Shown here piece after piece: positions 6,649 through 14,984 of a stretch of DNA of 64,000 nucleotides (the stretch's first letter is position 1; every line of letters begins with the position of its first letter). Source of the DNA: RPQJ01 sp963706535 (GTDB lineage Bacteria > Pseudomonadota > Gammaproteobacteria > Steroidobacterales > Steroidobacteraceae). The notes beneath the pieces were generated by a model, which was given only the letters and a program-made list of their open reading frames with translations, searched no databases and was not told where the DNA came from. The stretch is taken from positions 186,001 through 250,000 of the forward strand of contig CAVPMU010000003.1 of NCBI GenBank assembly GCA_963706535.1, read 5' to 3'. Position numbers and translations under genes: made by a program.

Positions 6649-9600
6649 GGCAAGCCCTTCATGAGCTGATTCCAAAAGTTCGTCAGCTCTGCGTGCTGCG
6701 CCGGAGTAACGACTATCTTGTTGGCGATATCAGTCGGGCTGCCGCCGAACTTGACTGGAATGATCTCGTGTATCTGCTTGCCCGCATACGCCGCTGGATC
6801 CGCTCGTCGTAGCGCCGCATTTGCTGCATTCGCAGCTTTTCTGGCTGCATCGTAATCGGCCCCCGAGAGCATTCGCAGCGTACCCATTGGCTTTGAAGCC
6901 CAAGACGGATACTTCGCCCAGTTGATTAGATTGAAACTCCCAGGCGGAATCGTCCTTGCGGCATCAACCGCGTCATCCGCATGTGCCGCAGCCCGAATCC
7001 CGGTTCCGACGCCGGTAACGAACGGAATCGCCGCGCCCAGGATGTCGCCGCCCAGCGCCGCGGCATTTGTCCAGCTCGGCTCCGTGGCCAGCGTGTAGAC
7101 GCTGTACCCGATGAAGCCGATATCCAGAATCAGATCCGCAAGTCGCCCGTCCGGATCAATGAACTTGTATGGATTGTTGTTCGCGTAGGCGTAGCGATTG
7201 AAGCTGTGCAGGTTGTCGCCGTCGAACTCCGCAGGGTCCACGGCCATGAACCGTCCGATGCCCGGATCGTAGAATCGCGCACCGAAGTAGCTCAGGCCCG
7301 TGGTGACGTCCTGCACCTTGCCCGCAAACCACAGCGTGTTCGTGCCGCCGTCCTGGACCGCCAGGCGCTCGCCGTACGGGCGATAGTTCTCCCGCCACAG
7401 GACCGCGCCGGTCTGGTTGGTCGCCGCCACCGGGGAGCCGGCCGGGTCGACGTGATAGGACGTCGTGACGGCGCCGCTCGCCGTGTACATCGCGACCAGC
7501 TTGCCTGAGAGATACGCATACTCCTTGATCGGGGCCCCGGCCGAGTCGTAGATGCCGAGCAGGTCGCCGTTTGCGGCATACAGGCTGTAATTGGTCAGCG
7601 CACCCTTGACGGTCTTGACCTGCATGTTGCGGCCGTCGTAGGTGTACTGGATCGGGGTGGTCGCGCAGTTCGCGCAGCGCAGCACCGGCGCATCGTCATA
7701 GGTGAAGGTCGAGATGCCGTTGCTGGTCACGTCGCCATAGACATCGTAGGTAAACGTGTAGCCCTTGCTACCCGAGACGCTGCTCAGCCGATTGCTGGTG
7801 TCGTAGCCGTAGCTCAACGAGAAACTGCCGAGCACCTGGCTCGTGATGTCGCCATCGCCATCATAGGCAAGGGTGCCGGTTCCCCAGGAGCCGGCGGCGG
7901 AGGTCAGGCGATCGATGGCGTCGTAGCCGAGCGTTCTATTGCCGGTGGAATCCGTCGTATCCGTGATGCTGGTCAGGTTGCCGGCCACGTCGTAGCCGTA
8001 GGTGCGGTTGACCAGTGCGGTGCCCTTAGTCGCGGTGTAGTTCGACGGCCACATACGGGCATTGAACGTGACTGCGGCCGTCACGCCATTCGCGTATCCC
8101 ATACCGCCCACCTGGCCGGACGGATGATAGGAAACCGCGGTCACGTAGGGCGCCACGGACGCCGGTCGGCCCAGCGAATCGGGTGAATACGTCACCACGC
8201 GATTCGATGGGTAGGTGATGGTGTTCACGTGATCGAGCGAGTCGAGACCGTAATTCACCGCCAACGAGCGGCCGTCGACGGTCAATGTCTCGCTGTTCAG
8301 GTTGTCGTTCGGGTCGTAGGTGTAGGTGCGCGACGCCGCCGAACTCGAGACGGTCTCGAGCTTGCCGGTGCCACTCCAGGTCTGGGTGACATTCGGTGTA
8401 CCGGTCGGGTACGTGATGCTCGTCTGTCGATTCAGGCCGTCGTACCCGTAGGTAACCGTGCCCGAAGTTCCAACCTTCCGTGACACCAGATTGCCGACGG
8501 CATCGCGGCCCAGCACCGTGGAGCCGGTCTCCGGGTTCGTGATGCTGGTCAGGAAGAACCGTGTGTCATAACCGTAACCACGCGACTTGCTGTTCTGGGT
8601 CACGGCCGTCGGCTGGTCCAGAAGGTTCCGCGTGATCGTCACGTTGGCCGCAGCGACGGGTGCGGTGATGCCCATAAGGGCCCGGGTGTCCGGATCGCCG
8701 AAGGACCGATAGGTGTAGGTCGTGGCGTAGTTGCGCTCGTTGGTGACCGTGGCCTTGTTGGCACTCACGTAGCTGTACGCCTTGAAGCTCGCGTCCGGAT
8801 GCGTGGCTTTCTTGACCCGATCGAGCATGTCCCACAGGAAGGTCGTGCCGCTGGTGGAACCGGGATACGACTCGAACGTCTTCTGACTCAATGCGTTGTA
8901 GGCCGCAGTTGTCGTAATACCGCCGCGCGTGATACTGACGGGCCTCGCAAAGCCGTCGAAGGTGGCCGATTCCGTGTAGGCGCCCCGCGCGACTGCGCGG
9001 CTGGTGGTGCTCCAGGTGATGGTGACCGGGCTTCCAATCGGGAAGCCAATGCCGGTCAATCGATCGATGCGGTCATACGTATAGGTGGTCGTGTACCCCT
9101 CGCCGTTGGTCTCCGCGGTGATGTTCCCGGTGTTGTCGACCGTGCGACTGATGAGGACTCCTTCGGGGTGCTGTTCACTGCGCGGGACACCGCGGTAGTA
9201 GCTCGAATACGTCGTGACGTTGCTCCGCGCGTCAGTGACGGAATTGAGGTCGCCACTGGTGAAATACGAGTAGCCGGTCGTCACGCCGTACCGATTCTCG
9301 CTGGTGAGATTGCCGTTGCTGTTGAATGCGCGACTGATCGTGCCGAGAGTACTGATGGTTTCGTTCTTGAGCTGCTTCACGATCCACTTGGCAGTATCGA
9401 CGTAGTACGTGAAATCCGTGGTTCGGCTGGCGTTGCCGCTTTCCACCAGGCGTCCCGGGTTGCCGTAGCCATCGAAGAGCGAATACGTCGACGAATAGGC
9501 CGTGCCGTCACGGGTAGTGGTCTTATTGGTCAGGATGGGGGCACGGGACCCGGTGTCCACTTTCAGCGGAAACCATGCGGCGCGCTGGTAGTTTTCGTTG

Positions 9601-10850
9601 GAGATGACCTGCGAACTCCACGTATACGTTTCCGTCTGGAGGCTTCCGGTCGTCTTCTGCAGCGGCAGCCCGATCTTCCACACGGTGCCGTCGGTCGCGG
9701 CGCTGAAGCCGAAGTGGCGGTAGCTCAATGTGCCGATGGGCGTGGCGACCGAGGTGACGTCGTAGCTGGTGCCCGGTGTGTAAGTGAATGTCCACGTGCC
9801 GCCGTCGGCTGTCTTTTTCGCAACCGTGACCGTGTCATTGGTCGTGTCAGACAGGTTGAATTTCGTGAACTTATACGTGTAGCTGACGGTCCCGTTGGTC
9901 GGGTAGGTCAGCTTGTTCAGCGAGTAACTGCCGGCCACCGTGGTGCCGAGGTCATTGTTGTAGGCGTACTTCCAGCTGCCCCCGGCCGGTCGCGTCACCT
10001 CGGTCAGGAAATACCGGAACGGCAGGCCCGTGACCGCGGTGTAGCTGTAGGTCCAGGTCCGACCGGGAGTCGAAATGCTGGTCAGGCGCGCCCGCTCATT
10101 GGTCTCGTCGGTGTAGGTGAAGGTGAGGCTGCGACCGTCGCTGGTGCTGATCGACTTGAGCAACAGGTAGTTCACCGGATTCGTGATGTACGTGAAGCTG
10201 ATGGTGTTGCCATTCCGATCGGTGATCTTGCTGACGTACCACGAGTACTCCGTGTACGAACCCATCGGCCGCAGTTCACGCACCGTCATGTCGTATCGGG
10301 TGCCTTCCGGCGAAGTCACGATGAGGCCCAGGGAACCGTCGGTGGCGCAATCCGCCTTCCAGCGACTGGTCGTCAGGTACTGCGGGCCGCTCGAATTGAT
10401 CGTCCAGGCATCGAAAAGGAGTTCGTGACGGCCGTCGGGAAGCTCGAGCGCCGGGTTGTCCGTCGTAGAGGTCAGACTGCCGCGCGCGCACGCGCTGCTG
10501 CTGGTGCGCATCACGCGCCCGAAATGCATCGTCCAGCCCATCCCCCACGGAGTGCGGGCGCCCAGCAAGGTCGCGTCGCCGACCTCACGCTGGGTGTATT
10601 CGATGTTGGTGTAGGAGCGTTGCACCGCCAGATCGAGCCCACCGTTGCCGGGCAGGATCAGATCCACGTAGTGCAGCTGCAACTTGCCGGTAAACGGATC
10701 GATGTACTCGCTGAAGTTCTGGTTCAGATAGTTCCGATTCGGATCCAGTCCCGGAGCGGAGTAATAGCCCGGGATGATCTCCGCGGTGACCGGGGAGAGA
10801 TGGGCCAGGCACAGCAACGCAGCGAGGAATCGGGTTTTCACGTGCTTCAT
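6645..10850 (-). CDS. Sec-exported Rhs/YD-repeat polymorphic toxin with HNH-type nuclease tip
   Basis: 1401 residues. A Sec signal peptide (TRFLAALLCLAHLSPVTA, cleavage near 23) is followed by a DPNRNYLNQNFSEYIDPFTG head, many YD repeats (forms of YxYDxxGNLTSxT) that build the hollow beta-shell, and the Rhs core border LSYFGARFYDPGIGRFMAVD ... NRYAYANNNPYKFIDPDGR near 1270. The variable tip carries GKQIHEIIPVKFGGSPTDIA, then NKIVVTPAQHAEL, an HNH/Endo VII-type nuclease signature (His-Glu, Asn, His). It has no VgrG/PAAR-type N-terminus, so export is probably Sec-dependent, unlike T6SS Rhs effectors. The immunity gene overlaps its stop. Confidence 0.92.
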   Translation of the reverse strand: MKHVKTRFLAALLCLAHLSPVTAEIIPGYYSAPGLDPNRNYLNQNFSEYIDPFTGKLQLHYVDLILPGNGGLDLAVQRSYTNIEYTQREVGDATLLGARTPWGMGWTMHFGRVMRTSSSACARGSLTSTTDNPALELPDGRHELLFDAWTINSSGPQYLTTSRWKADCATDGSLGLIVTSPEGTRYDMTVRELRPMGSYTEYSWYVSKITDRNGNTISFTYITNPVNYLLLKSISTSDGRSLTFTYTDETNERARLTSISTPGRTWTYSYTAVTGLPFRYFLTEVTRPAGGSWKYAYNNDLGTTVAGSYSLNKLTYPTNGTVSYTYKFTKFNLSDTTNDTVTVAKKTADGGTWTFTYTPGTSYDVTSVATPIGTLSYRHFGFSAATDGTVWKIGLPLQKTTGSLQTETYTWSSQVISNENYQRAAWFPLKVDTGSRAPILTNKTTTRDGTAYSSTYSLFDGYGNPGRLVESGNASRTTDFTYYVDTAKWIVKQLKNETISTLGTISRAFNSNGNLTSENRYGVTTGYSYFTSGDLNSVTDARSNVTTYSSYYRGVPRSEQHPEGVLISRTVDNTGNITAETNGEGYTTTYTYDRIDRLTGIGFPIGSPVTITWSTTSRAVARGAYTESATFDGFARPVSITRGGITTTAAYNALSQKTFESYPGSTSGTTFLWDMLDRVKKATHPDASFKAYSYVSANKATVTNERNYATTYTYRSFGDPDTRALMGITAPVAAANVTITRNLLDQPTAVTQNSKSRGYGYDTRFFLTSITNPETGSTVLGRDAVGNLVSRKVGTSGTVTYGYDGLNRQTSITYPTGTPNVTQTWSGTGKLETVSSSAASRTYTYDPNDNLNSETLTVDGRSLAVNYGLDSLDHVNTITYPSNRVVTYSPDSLGRPASVAPYVTAVSYHPSGQVGGMGYANGVTAAVTFNARMWPSNYTATKGTALVNRTYGYDVAGNLTSITDTTDSTGNRTLGYDAIDRLTSAAGSWGTGTLAYDGDGDITSQVLGSFSLSYGYDTSNRLSSVSGSKGYTFTYDVYGDVTSNGISTFTYDDAPVLRCANCATTPIQYTYDGRNMQVKTVKGALTNYSLYAANGDLLGIYDSAGAPIKEYAYLSGKLVAMYTASGAVTTSYHVDPAGSPVAATNQTGAVLWRENYRPYGERLAVQDGGTNTLWFAGKVQDVTTGLSYFGARFYDPGIGRFMAVDPAEFDGDNLHSFNRYAYANNNPYKFIDPDGRLADLILDIGFIGYSVYTLATEPSWTNAAALGGDILGAAIPFVTGVGTGIRAAAHADDAVDAARTIPPGSFNLINWAKYPSWASKPMGTLRMLSGADYDAARKAANAANAALRRADPAAYAGKQIHEIIPVKFGGSPTDIANKIVVTPAQHAELTNFWNQLMKGLP

Positions 10851-11092
10851 CCTGAAGGTGTGGGTTGCCAGACTGTCGGACGTATCGCCGGGCTCAACGC
10901 CGGTGGACGGGTTGCCGATCGGGGAAACGGTAGTAAAGCGACGAAGGCGGCGTGAAGAAATCGAAGAGTTGATACAAGGGCTCAGTCAGTTCTCGCACGA
11001 CGTCGGGCAGCCTAGCGCCGGACTGAGAAGCTGGCACGGCAGTCCTGGCTTCAATCTCGCTTGCGCGACTAATGCGGTCGTCTCAGATTGAT

Positions 11093-11182
11093 TGGCGGAA
11101 GGGGTGGGATTCGAACCCACGGAGGGGTTACCCCCTCGCTAGTTTTCAAGACTAGTGCCTTAAACCGCTCGGCCACCCTTCC
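11093..11182 (-). tRNA. tRNA-Ser(UGA)
   Basis: 90-nt serine tRNA with encoded CCA. The acceptor stem GGAAGGG/CCCTTCC pairs perfectly. The anticodon stem-loop is CTAGT-CTTGAAA-ACTAG (anticodon TGA). The long variable arm GAGGGGG-TAA-CCCCTC is typical of class II tRNAs, and the T-arm is GTGGG-TTCGAAT-CCCAC. It lies just downstream of serS on the same strand. Its last 24 bp are repeated at 1398-1421, marking it as the probable target of an old integration. Confidence 0.95.
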
Positions 11183-11190
11183 ACATGAAA

Positions 11191-11229
11191 CGTCAGGATC
11201 GGTGCATTCAACCGCTCTGCCACCTCTCC
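11191..11229 (-). pseudogene. 5' fragment of a second tRNA-Ser gene
   Basis: Minus-strand sequence begins GGAGAGGTGGCAGAGCGGTT followed by GAATGCACC: the acceptor 5' strand, positions 8-9 and D-arm of a serine tRNA. After the start of the anticodon stem the similarity ends and no T-arm follows; the intact tRNA-Ser begins 8 nt later. Its acceptor strand GGAGAGG is perfectly complementary to the acceptor strand CCTCTCC kept in the tRNA remnant at 1398-1421, so the two pieces may derive from the same kind of gene. Confidence 0.6.
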
Positions 11230-11236
11230 GTTTCGA

Positions 11237-12517
11237 CTAACCGACGATCTGCTCCACGCCGCCCATGTACGGTTTCAACGCCTCGGGCACGCGCACGCTG
11301 CCATCCGCCTGCTGGTAATTCTCCAGCACCGCGACCAGCGCGCGGCCAACGGCGACGCCCGAGCCGTTCAATGTGTGCACCGGCTCCGGTTTCCCCGTCG
11401 CGGGATTGCGCCAGCGTGCCTGCATGCGCCGCGCCTGGAACGCCTCGCAGTTGCTGCACGAGGAGATCTCGCGGTACTTCTGCTGCCCCGGCAGCCACAC
11501 CTCGAGGTCATAGGTCTTCGAGCTGCCGAAGCCGACGTCGCCGCCGCAGAGCGCCACGACGCGATAGGGCAGGTCGAGACCCTGCAGCACCTTCTCGGCG
11601 TGGCCGGTCAGCTCCTCGAGCGCGGCGTAGGAGTCCTCGGGCTTCACGATCTGCACCAGTTCCACCTTCTCGAACTGGTGCTGGCGGATCATGCCGCGCG
11701 TGTCCCGGCCGTAGGAACCGGCCTCGGAGCGGAAGCACGGCGTGTGCGCCACGAACCGGCGCGGCAGCGCCGCGGCCTCGAAGATCGTCTCGCGCGCGAG
11801 GTTCGTCACCGGCACTTCGGCGGTCGGGATCAGGAAGAACTCCGACTCGCCGCCGACCACGCGGAACAGGTCTGCCTCGAACTTGGGCAATTGTCCGGTA
11901 CCCACGAGCGCCTGGCGAGACACGAGGTACGGCGCATAGACCTCGGTGTAGCCATGCTGCGCGGTGTGCGTATCGAGCATGTACTGGATCAGCGCCCGGT
12001 GCAGGTGCGCGATGCCGCCCTTCAGCACCACGAAGCGCGCACCCGATATGCGGCCCGCCGCCTCGAAGTCCATCATCGCGAGCTTCTCGCCGATCGCGAC
12101 GTGGTCCACCGGCGTGAAGTCGAACTCGCGCGGCGTGCCCCACCGACGCACTTCGACGTTCGAATTCTCGTCGCGCCCTTCCGGCACGCTGTCGTGCAGC
12201 GTGTTCGGCAGGCCGAGCGCGAGTTCGTCGAACTCCGCCTGTGCCGCGGACTGCTCCTTCTCGAGGCTCTCGAGCTGGCGGGCCAACGCGTCGCCCTCGG
12301 CGATCAGCGCGGTGATGTCCTGGCCCTGCGCTTTGGCCTGTCCGACCTTCCTGGCGTGGGCGTTGCGCGCGGACCGGGTGGCATCCGCCGCCACCTGCGC
12401 GGCCTTGCGGCGCTCCTCGAGGGCGTGGAATCGCTCCACGTCGAGTACGAAGCCCCGCCTCGCGAGGTTGCGCGCAATGGCTTCTGGATCGTTCCTGAGT
12501 GTTCTTGCGTCGAGCAT
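11237..12517 (-). CDS. serS: Seryl-tRNA synthetase
   Basis: Class II aminoacyl-tRNA synthetase that charges tRNA-Ser (and tRNA-Sec), 426 residues, normal length. It starts MLDARTLRNDPEAIARNL, followed by the long antiparallel coiled-coil arm (about 30-105) that grips the long variable arm of tRNA-Ser. Catalytic motifs 1-3 follow, including TAEVPVTNLARETI, motif 2 region HTPCFRSEAGSYGRDTRGMI, and motif 3 near NPATGKPEPVHTLNGSGVAVGR. ATG 12517 is chosen by alignment with the family; an upstream in-frame ATG at 12556 would add 13 non-conserved residues. A tRNA-Ser fragment and a complete tRNA-Ser lie immediately downstream. Confidence 0.97.
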   Translation of the reverse strand: MLDARTLRNDPEAIARNLARRGFVLDVERFHALEERRKAAQVAADATRSARNAHARKVGQAKAQGQDITALIAEGDALARQLESLEKEQSAAQAEFDELALGLPNTLHDSVPEGRDENSNVEVRRWGTPREFDFTPVDHVAIGEKLAMMDFEAAGRISGARFVVLKGGIAHLHRALIQYMLDTHTAQHGYTEVYAPYLVSRQALVGTGQLPKFEADLFRVVGGESEFFLIPTAEVPVTNLARETIFEAAALPRRFVAHTPCFRSEAGSYGRDTRGMIRQHQFEKVELVQIVKPEDSYAALEELTGHAEKVLQGLDLPYRVVALCGGDVGFGSSKTYDLEVWLPGQQKYREISSCSNCEAFQARRMQARWRNPATGKPEPVHTLNGSGVAVGRALVAVLENYQQADGSVRVPEALKPYMGGVEQIVG

Positions 12518-12594
12518 GTTCGGCAGTTTCCGCGGAAACGTCTTTACGTCGGCCACAGGCCTGGACCGCCAATTGTACGCGACCCCCTCCGCTC

Positions 12595-12650
12595 TATCCC
12601 CTATCCCCTATCCCCTATCCCCTATCCCCTATCCCCTATCCCCTTTCCCC
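12595..12650. repeat. (TATCCCC)n heptamer array
   Basis: Seven perfect tandem TATCCCC units (12595-12643) and one degenerate TTTCCCC unit, between the serS 5' region and the rarA 3' end. The array overlaps the rarA end: on the minus strand the repeat GGGGATA supplies the rarA stop codon TAG. The same heptamer occurs in arrays of 4 and 11 units between infA and clpA. Confidence 0.9.
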
Positions 12651-13958
12651 TCTCCGCCGCCTCTCCAACGCCTCCCGGATCCTGATCTCGAGTCCCCGCT
12701 CCACGGGCTCGTAGTAGCGCGCGGGCTCCATCCCGTCCGGAAAGTACTTCTCTCCGGCCGCGTAGGCGTCGGGCTCGTCGTGCGCGTAGCGGTACCCCTT
12801 GCCGTAGCCCAGGCCCTTCATCAGGCCGGTCGGCGCATTGCGCAGGCGCAGCGGCACGTCGAGCGTGCCGTGCTGCTTCGCGTCCTCCATGGCGGCGCCA
12901 AAGGCGACGTACACCGCATTGCTCTTCGCCGCGCAGGCCATGAACACCACGGCCTGGGCGATCGCGAGATCGCCCTCGGGGCTGCCGAGTCGCTCGTAGG
13001 TCTCGCAGGCTTCAAGGGCCAGGGTCAGCGCCCGCGGGTCCGCGTTGCCGATGTCCTCCGATGCCATGCGCAGCACGCGCCGCGCGATGTAGCGCGGGTC
13101 GCAGCCGCCGTCCAGCATCCGGCACAGCCAGTACAGGGAGGCATCCGGATCGGAGCCGCGCACCGATTTGTGCAGCGCCGAGATCTGGTCGTAGAACTGC
13201 TCGCCCTTCTTGTCGAAGCGACGGTAGCCGCCCGCGGAAACCTCCGAGGCGATCGTCTCGGTGATCACGCCGTCGCCCGAGCGCGCCAGGTCGAGCGCCA
13301 CCTCGAGCAGGTTGAGCGCGCGACGTGCATCGCCATCCGCCGCGCGGGCCAGGGTCTCGAGCGCGTCGGCTTCCATCTCGACCGCGCCGCCGCCCGCCTC
13401 CGCCTCGTGGCCGAGCGCACGGCGCAGCACTTCCTTGATGTCGTCGGCGGTCAGCGAGCGCAGCACGTACACGCGTGCGCGGGACAGCAAGGCGCCGTTG
13501 ATCTCGAACGAGGGGTTCTCGGTGGTCGCGCCGATGAAGCACACGGTGCCGTCCTCGACGAACGGCAGGAACGCATCCTGCTGCGACTTGTTGAAGCGAT
13601 GCACCTCGTCGAGGAACAACACGGTCTGCCGTCCCGACTGCCGCCGCAACTCCTGCGCGCGCTCCACCGCCGCGCGCACGTCCTTCACCCCGGCCATCAC
13701 CGCCGAGAGCGCCACGAACTCCGCATCGCAGGTGCGCGCGACGAGTCGCGCGAGCGTGGTCTTGCCGGTGCCGGGTGGTCCCCAGAGCAGCATCGAGTGC
13801 AGGCTGCGGCCCTCGAGCAGGCGGCGCAGCGGCTTGCCGGCCGCCAGCAGCTGCGCCTGGCCGACGAATTCGTCGAGACTCGCGGGACGCATGCGGTCCG
13901 CCAGCGGTCGCCAGCCCGTGCCGGCCGAAGAGCCGAGGTTCAGTTCCGGATCAGCCAT
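12636..13958 (-). CDS. rarA: Replication-associated recombination protein A (MgsA/WHIP family AAA+ ATPase)
   Basis: 440-residue AAA+ ATPase of the clamp-loader clade that acts at stalled replication forks. Walker A is GPPGTGKTTLAR, Walker B LFLDEVHRFNKSQQD, sensor 1 IGATTENPSFEIN. The C-terminal tetramerisation region contains SALHKSVRGSDPDASLYWL and the characteristic GYGKGYRYAHDEPDAYAAGE. ATG 13958 (MADPELNLGS) is preferred over far upstream frames because it overlaps the vanZ-like gene by only 19 nt. The last residues (GERG, stop TAG) are encoded by the heptamer array, so this C-terminus was reshaped by repeat growth. It sits in the conserved serS-rarA-lolA-ftsK block. Confidence 0.95.
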   Translation of the reverse strand: MADPELNLGSSAGTGWRPLADRMRPASLDEFVGQAQLLAAGKPLRRLLEGRSLHSMLLWGPPGTGKTTLARLVARTCDAEFVALSAVMAGVKDVRAAVERAQELRRQSGRQTVLFLDEVHRFNKSQQDAFLPFVEDGTVCFIGATTENPSFEINGALLSRARVYVLRSLTADDIKEVLRRALGHEAEAGGGAVEMEADALETLARAADGDARRALNLLEVALDLARSGDGVITETIASEVSAGGYRRFDKKGEQFYDQISALHKSVRGSDPDASLYWLCRMLDGGCDPRYIARRVLRMASEDIGNADPRALTLALEACETYERLGSPEGDLAIAQAVVFMACAAKSNAVYVAFGAAMEDAKQHGTLDVPLRLRNAPTGLMKGLGYGKGYRYAHDEPDAYAAGEKYFPDGMEPARYYEPVERGLEIRIREALERRRRGERG

Positions 13959-14323
13959 GCATCGACCTTTGCCGCCCAGCGTCCCGTGGCCGCGATTGCG
14001 AGGCCACAACCGAGCAGGACGCCGGAGGCATTCGCGGCCATGTCGCGCGGATCCCCGTAGCGCCCTTGCCCCATGACGTGCTGCAGGACCTCCAGCGCAA
14101 GACCGAGCGCCAGCAGGCCCACTGCGACCCGCCAGTACTTCGAGCGTGGATACAGCGCGGTGAACCACACAGCGAGGATCAGGTACGCGCCGAAATGCTC
14201 GAGCTTGTCGAGGTTACCCGGCACCGACAGTGCGGGTGCCGGGCTCAGGCTTGCGTAGACGACCAGCGCGAGCAGCAGCGCGCTCGCGGCGAGCCACAGG
14301 CGCTTGTGGGTGAGCGGCAGCAT
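13940..14323 (-). CDS. VanZ-family membrane protein
   Basis: 127 residues with about four hydrophobic segments: LWLAASALLLALVVYASL, LEHFGAYLILAVWFTALY, VAVGLLALGLALEVLQ and the glycine-rich ASGVLLGCGLAIAATG. The conserved VanZ pattern KLEHFGAYLILA ... E(V)LQ ... R(Y)GDPRDMAANASG is present. VanZ-like proteins are inner-membrane proteins of uncertain function; the prototype gives low-level teicoplanin resistance. It lies in the lolA-rarA operon and overlaps rarA. Confidence 0.85.
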   Translation of the reverse strand: MLPLTHKRLWLAASALLLALVVYASLSPAPALSVPGNLDKLEHFGAYLILAVWFTALYPRSKYWRVAVGLLALGLALEVLQHVMGQGRYGDPRDMAANASGVLLGCGLAIAATGRWAAKVDAWLIRN

Positions 14324-14329
14324 CGCCGC

Positions 14330-14977
14330 TCAGGGCGTTGCCTGTCCGATGACGTCGGCGCCCTCGGGCGGCACGAAGCGGAACAGCTTCTCGTCGAGCG
14401 CCGGGTTGCGGCGCAGCTTGCCGAACTCGATCTCGGTGCCCTGCCCCAGCTTGTCGAGGAGCTCCATGGCCGCGAGCTCGCCGCTGTCGTCGAACGCGAG
14501 GCTCACGCGCTCGAAATCCGAGCTCGCGGACTTCGGCTGCAGGCGGCACCAGGTCAATACGCCCTCGCGCTCGACCGGGCCGGCCACGAAGCTCTCGCCG
14601 ACCTTCCCCGAGCCGGACAACAGCGTCGCGGGCGTCGTGCCGAGGCCGGCCTCGAGCGTGCGCACGGTGACCTGCTCGAGGTCGCTGTCGTACAGCCAGA
14701 GCTTGCGACCGTCGGCAACGATGGTCTGTACGTATGGGTCGCGGTAATCCCAGCGGAAACGGTCGGGCCGCGACAGCGAGAACGTCCCGGTCGCCCGTTC
14801 GGTGACCTGGCCGTCGCGGTCGCGCACGACCTGCACGAACTCCGCCGACAGGGTCTTGAGCGAACCGAGGTACGCCTCGACGCGCGCGAGTGAATCGCCG
14901 CTCGCTGCGCCCGCAGCCTGTGCGACGAGGCACAGGACGGTGGTCAACAGGGCGCGCTTGGTCGTAGCTTGCTTCAT
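14330..14977 (-). CDS. lolA: Outer-membrane lipoprotein carrier protein LolA
   Basis: Periplasmic chaperone (215 residues) that takes lipoproteins from LolCDE and passes them to LolB. It has a signal peptide (RALLTTVLCLVAQAAGA) and the LolA pattern SLKTLSAEFVQVVRDRDGQV, GTFSLSRPDRFRWDYRDPY, IVADGRKLWLYDSDLEQVTV and DKLGQGTEIEFGKLRRNPAL. It follows ftsK with a 7-nt gap and precedes the vanZ-like gene by 6 nt, the usual ftsK-lolA-rarA arrangement. Length and motifs are normal. Confidence 0.95.
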   Translation of the reverse strand: MKQATTKRALLTTVLCLVAQAAGAASGDSLARVEAYLGSLKTLSAEFVQVVRDRDGQVTERATGTFSLSRPDRFRWDYRDPYVQTIVADGRKLWLYDSDLEQVTVRTLEAGLGTTPATLLSGSGKVGESFVAGPVEREGVLTWCRLQPKSASSDFERVSLAFDDSGELAAMELLDKLGQGTEIEFGKLRRNPALDEKLFRFVPPEGADVIGQATP

Positions 14978-14984
14978 CGCACCC

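Noticed and set aside
8799..10955. 718-codon open frame on the plus strand opposite the Rhs gene
   Set aside because: No recognisable domain; the minus strand has the signal peptide, YD repeats and Rhs core.
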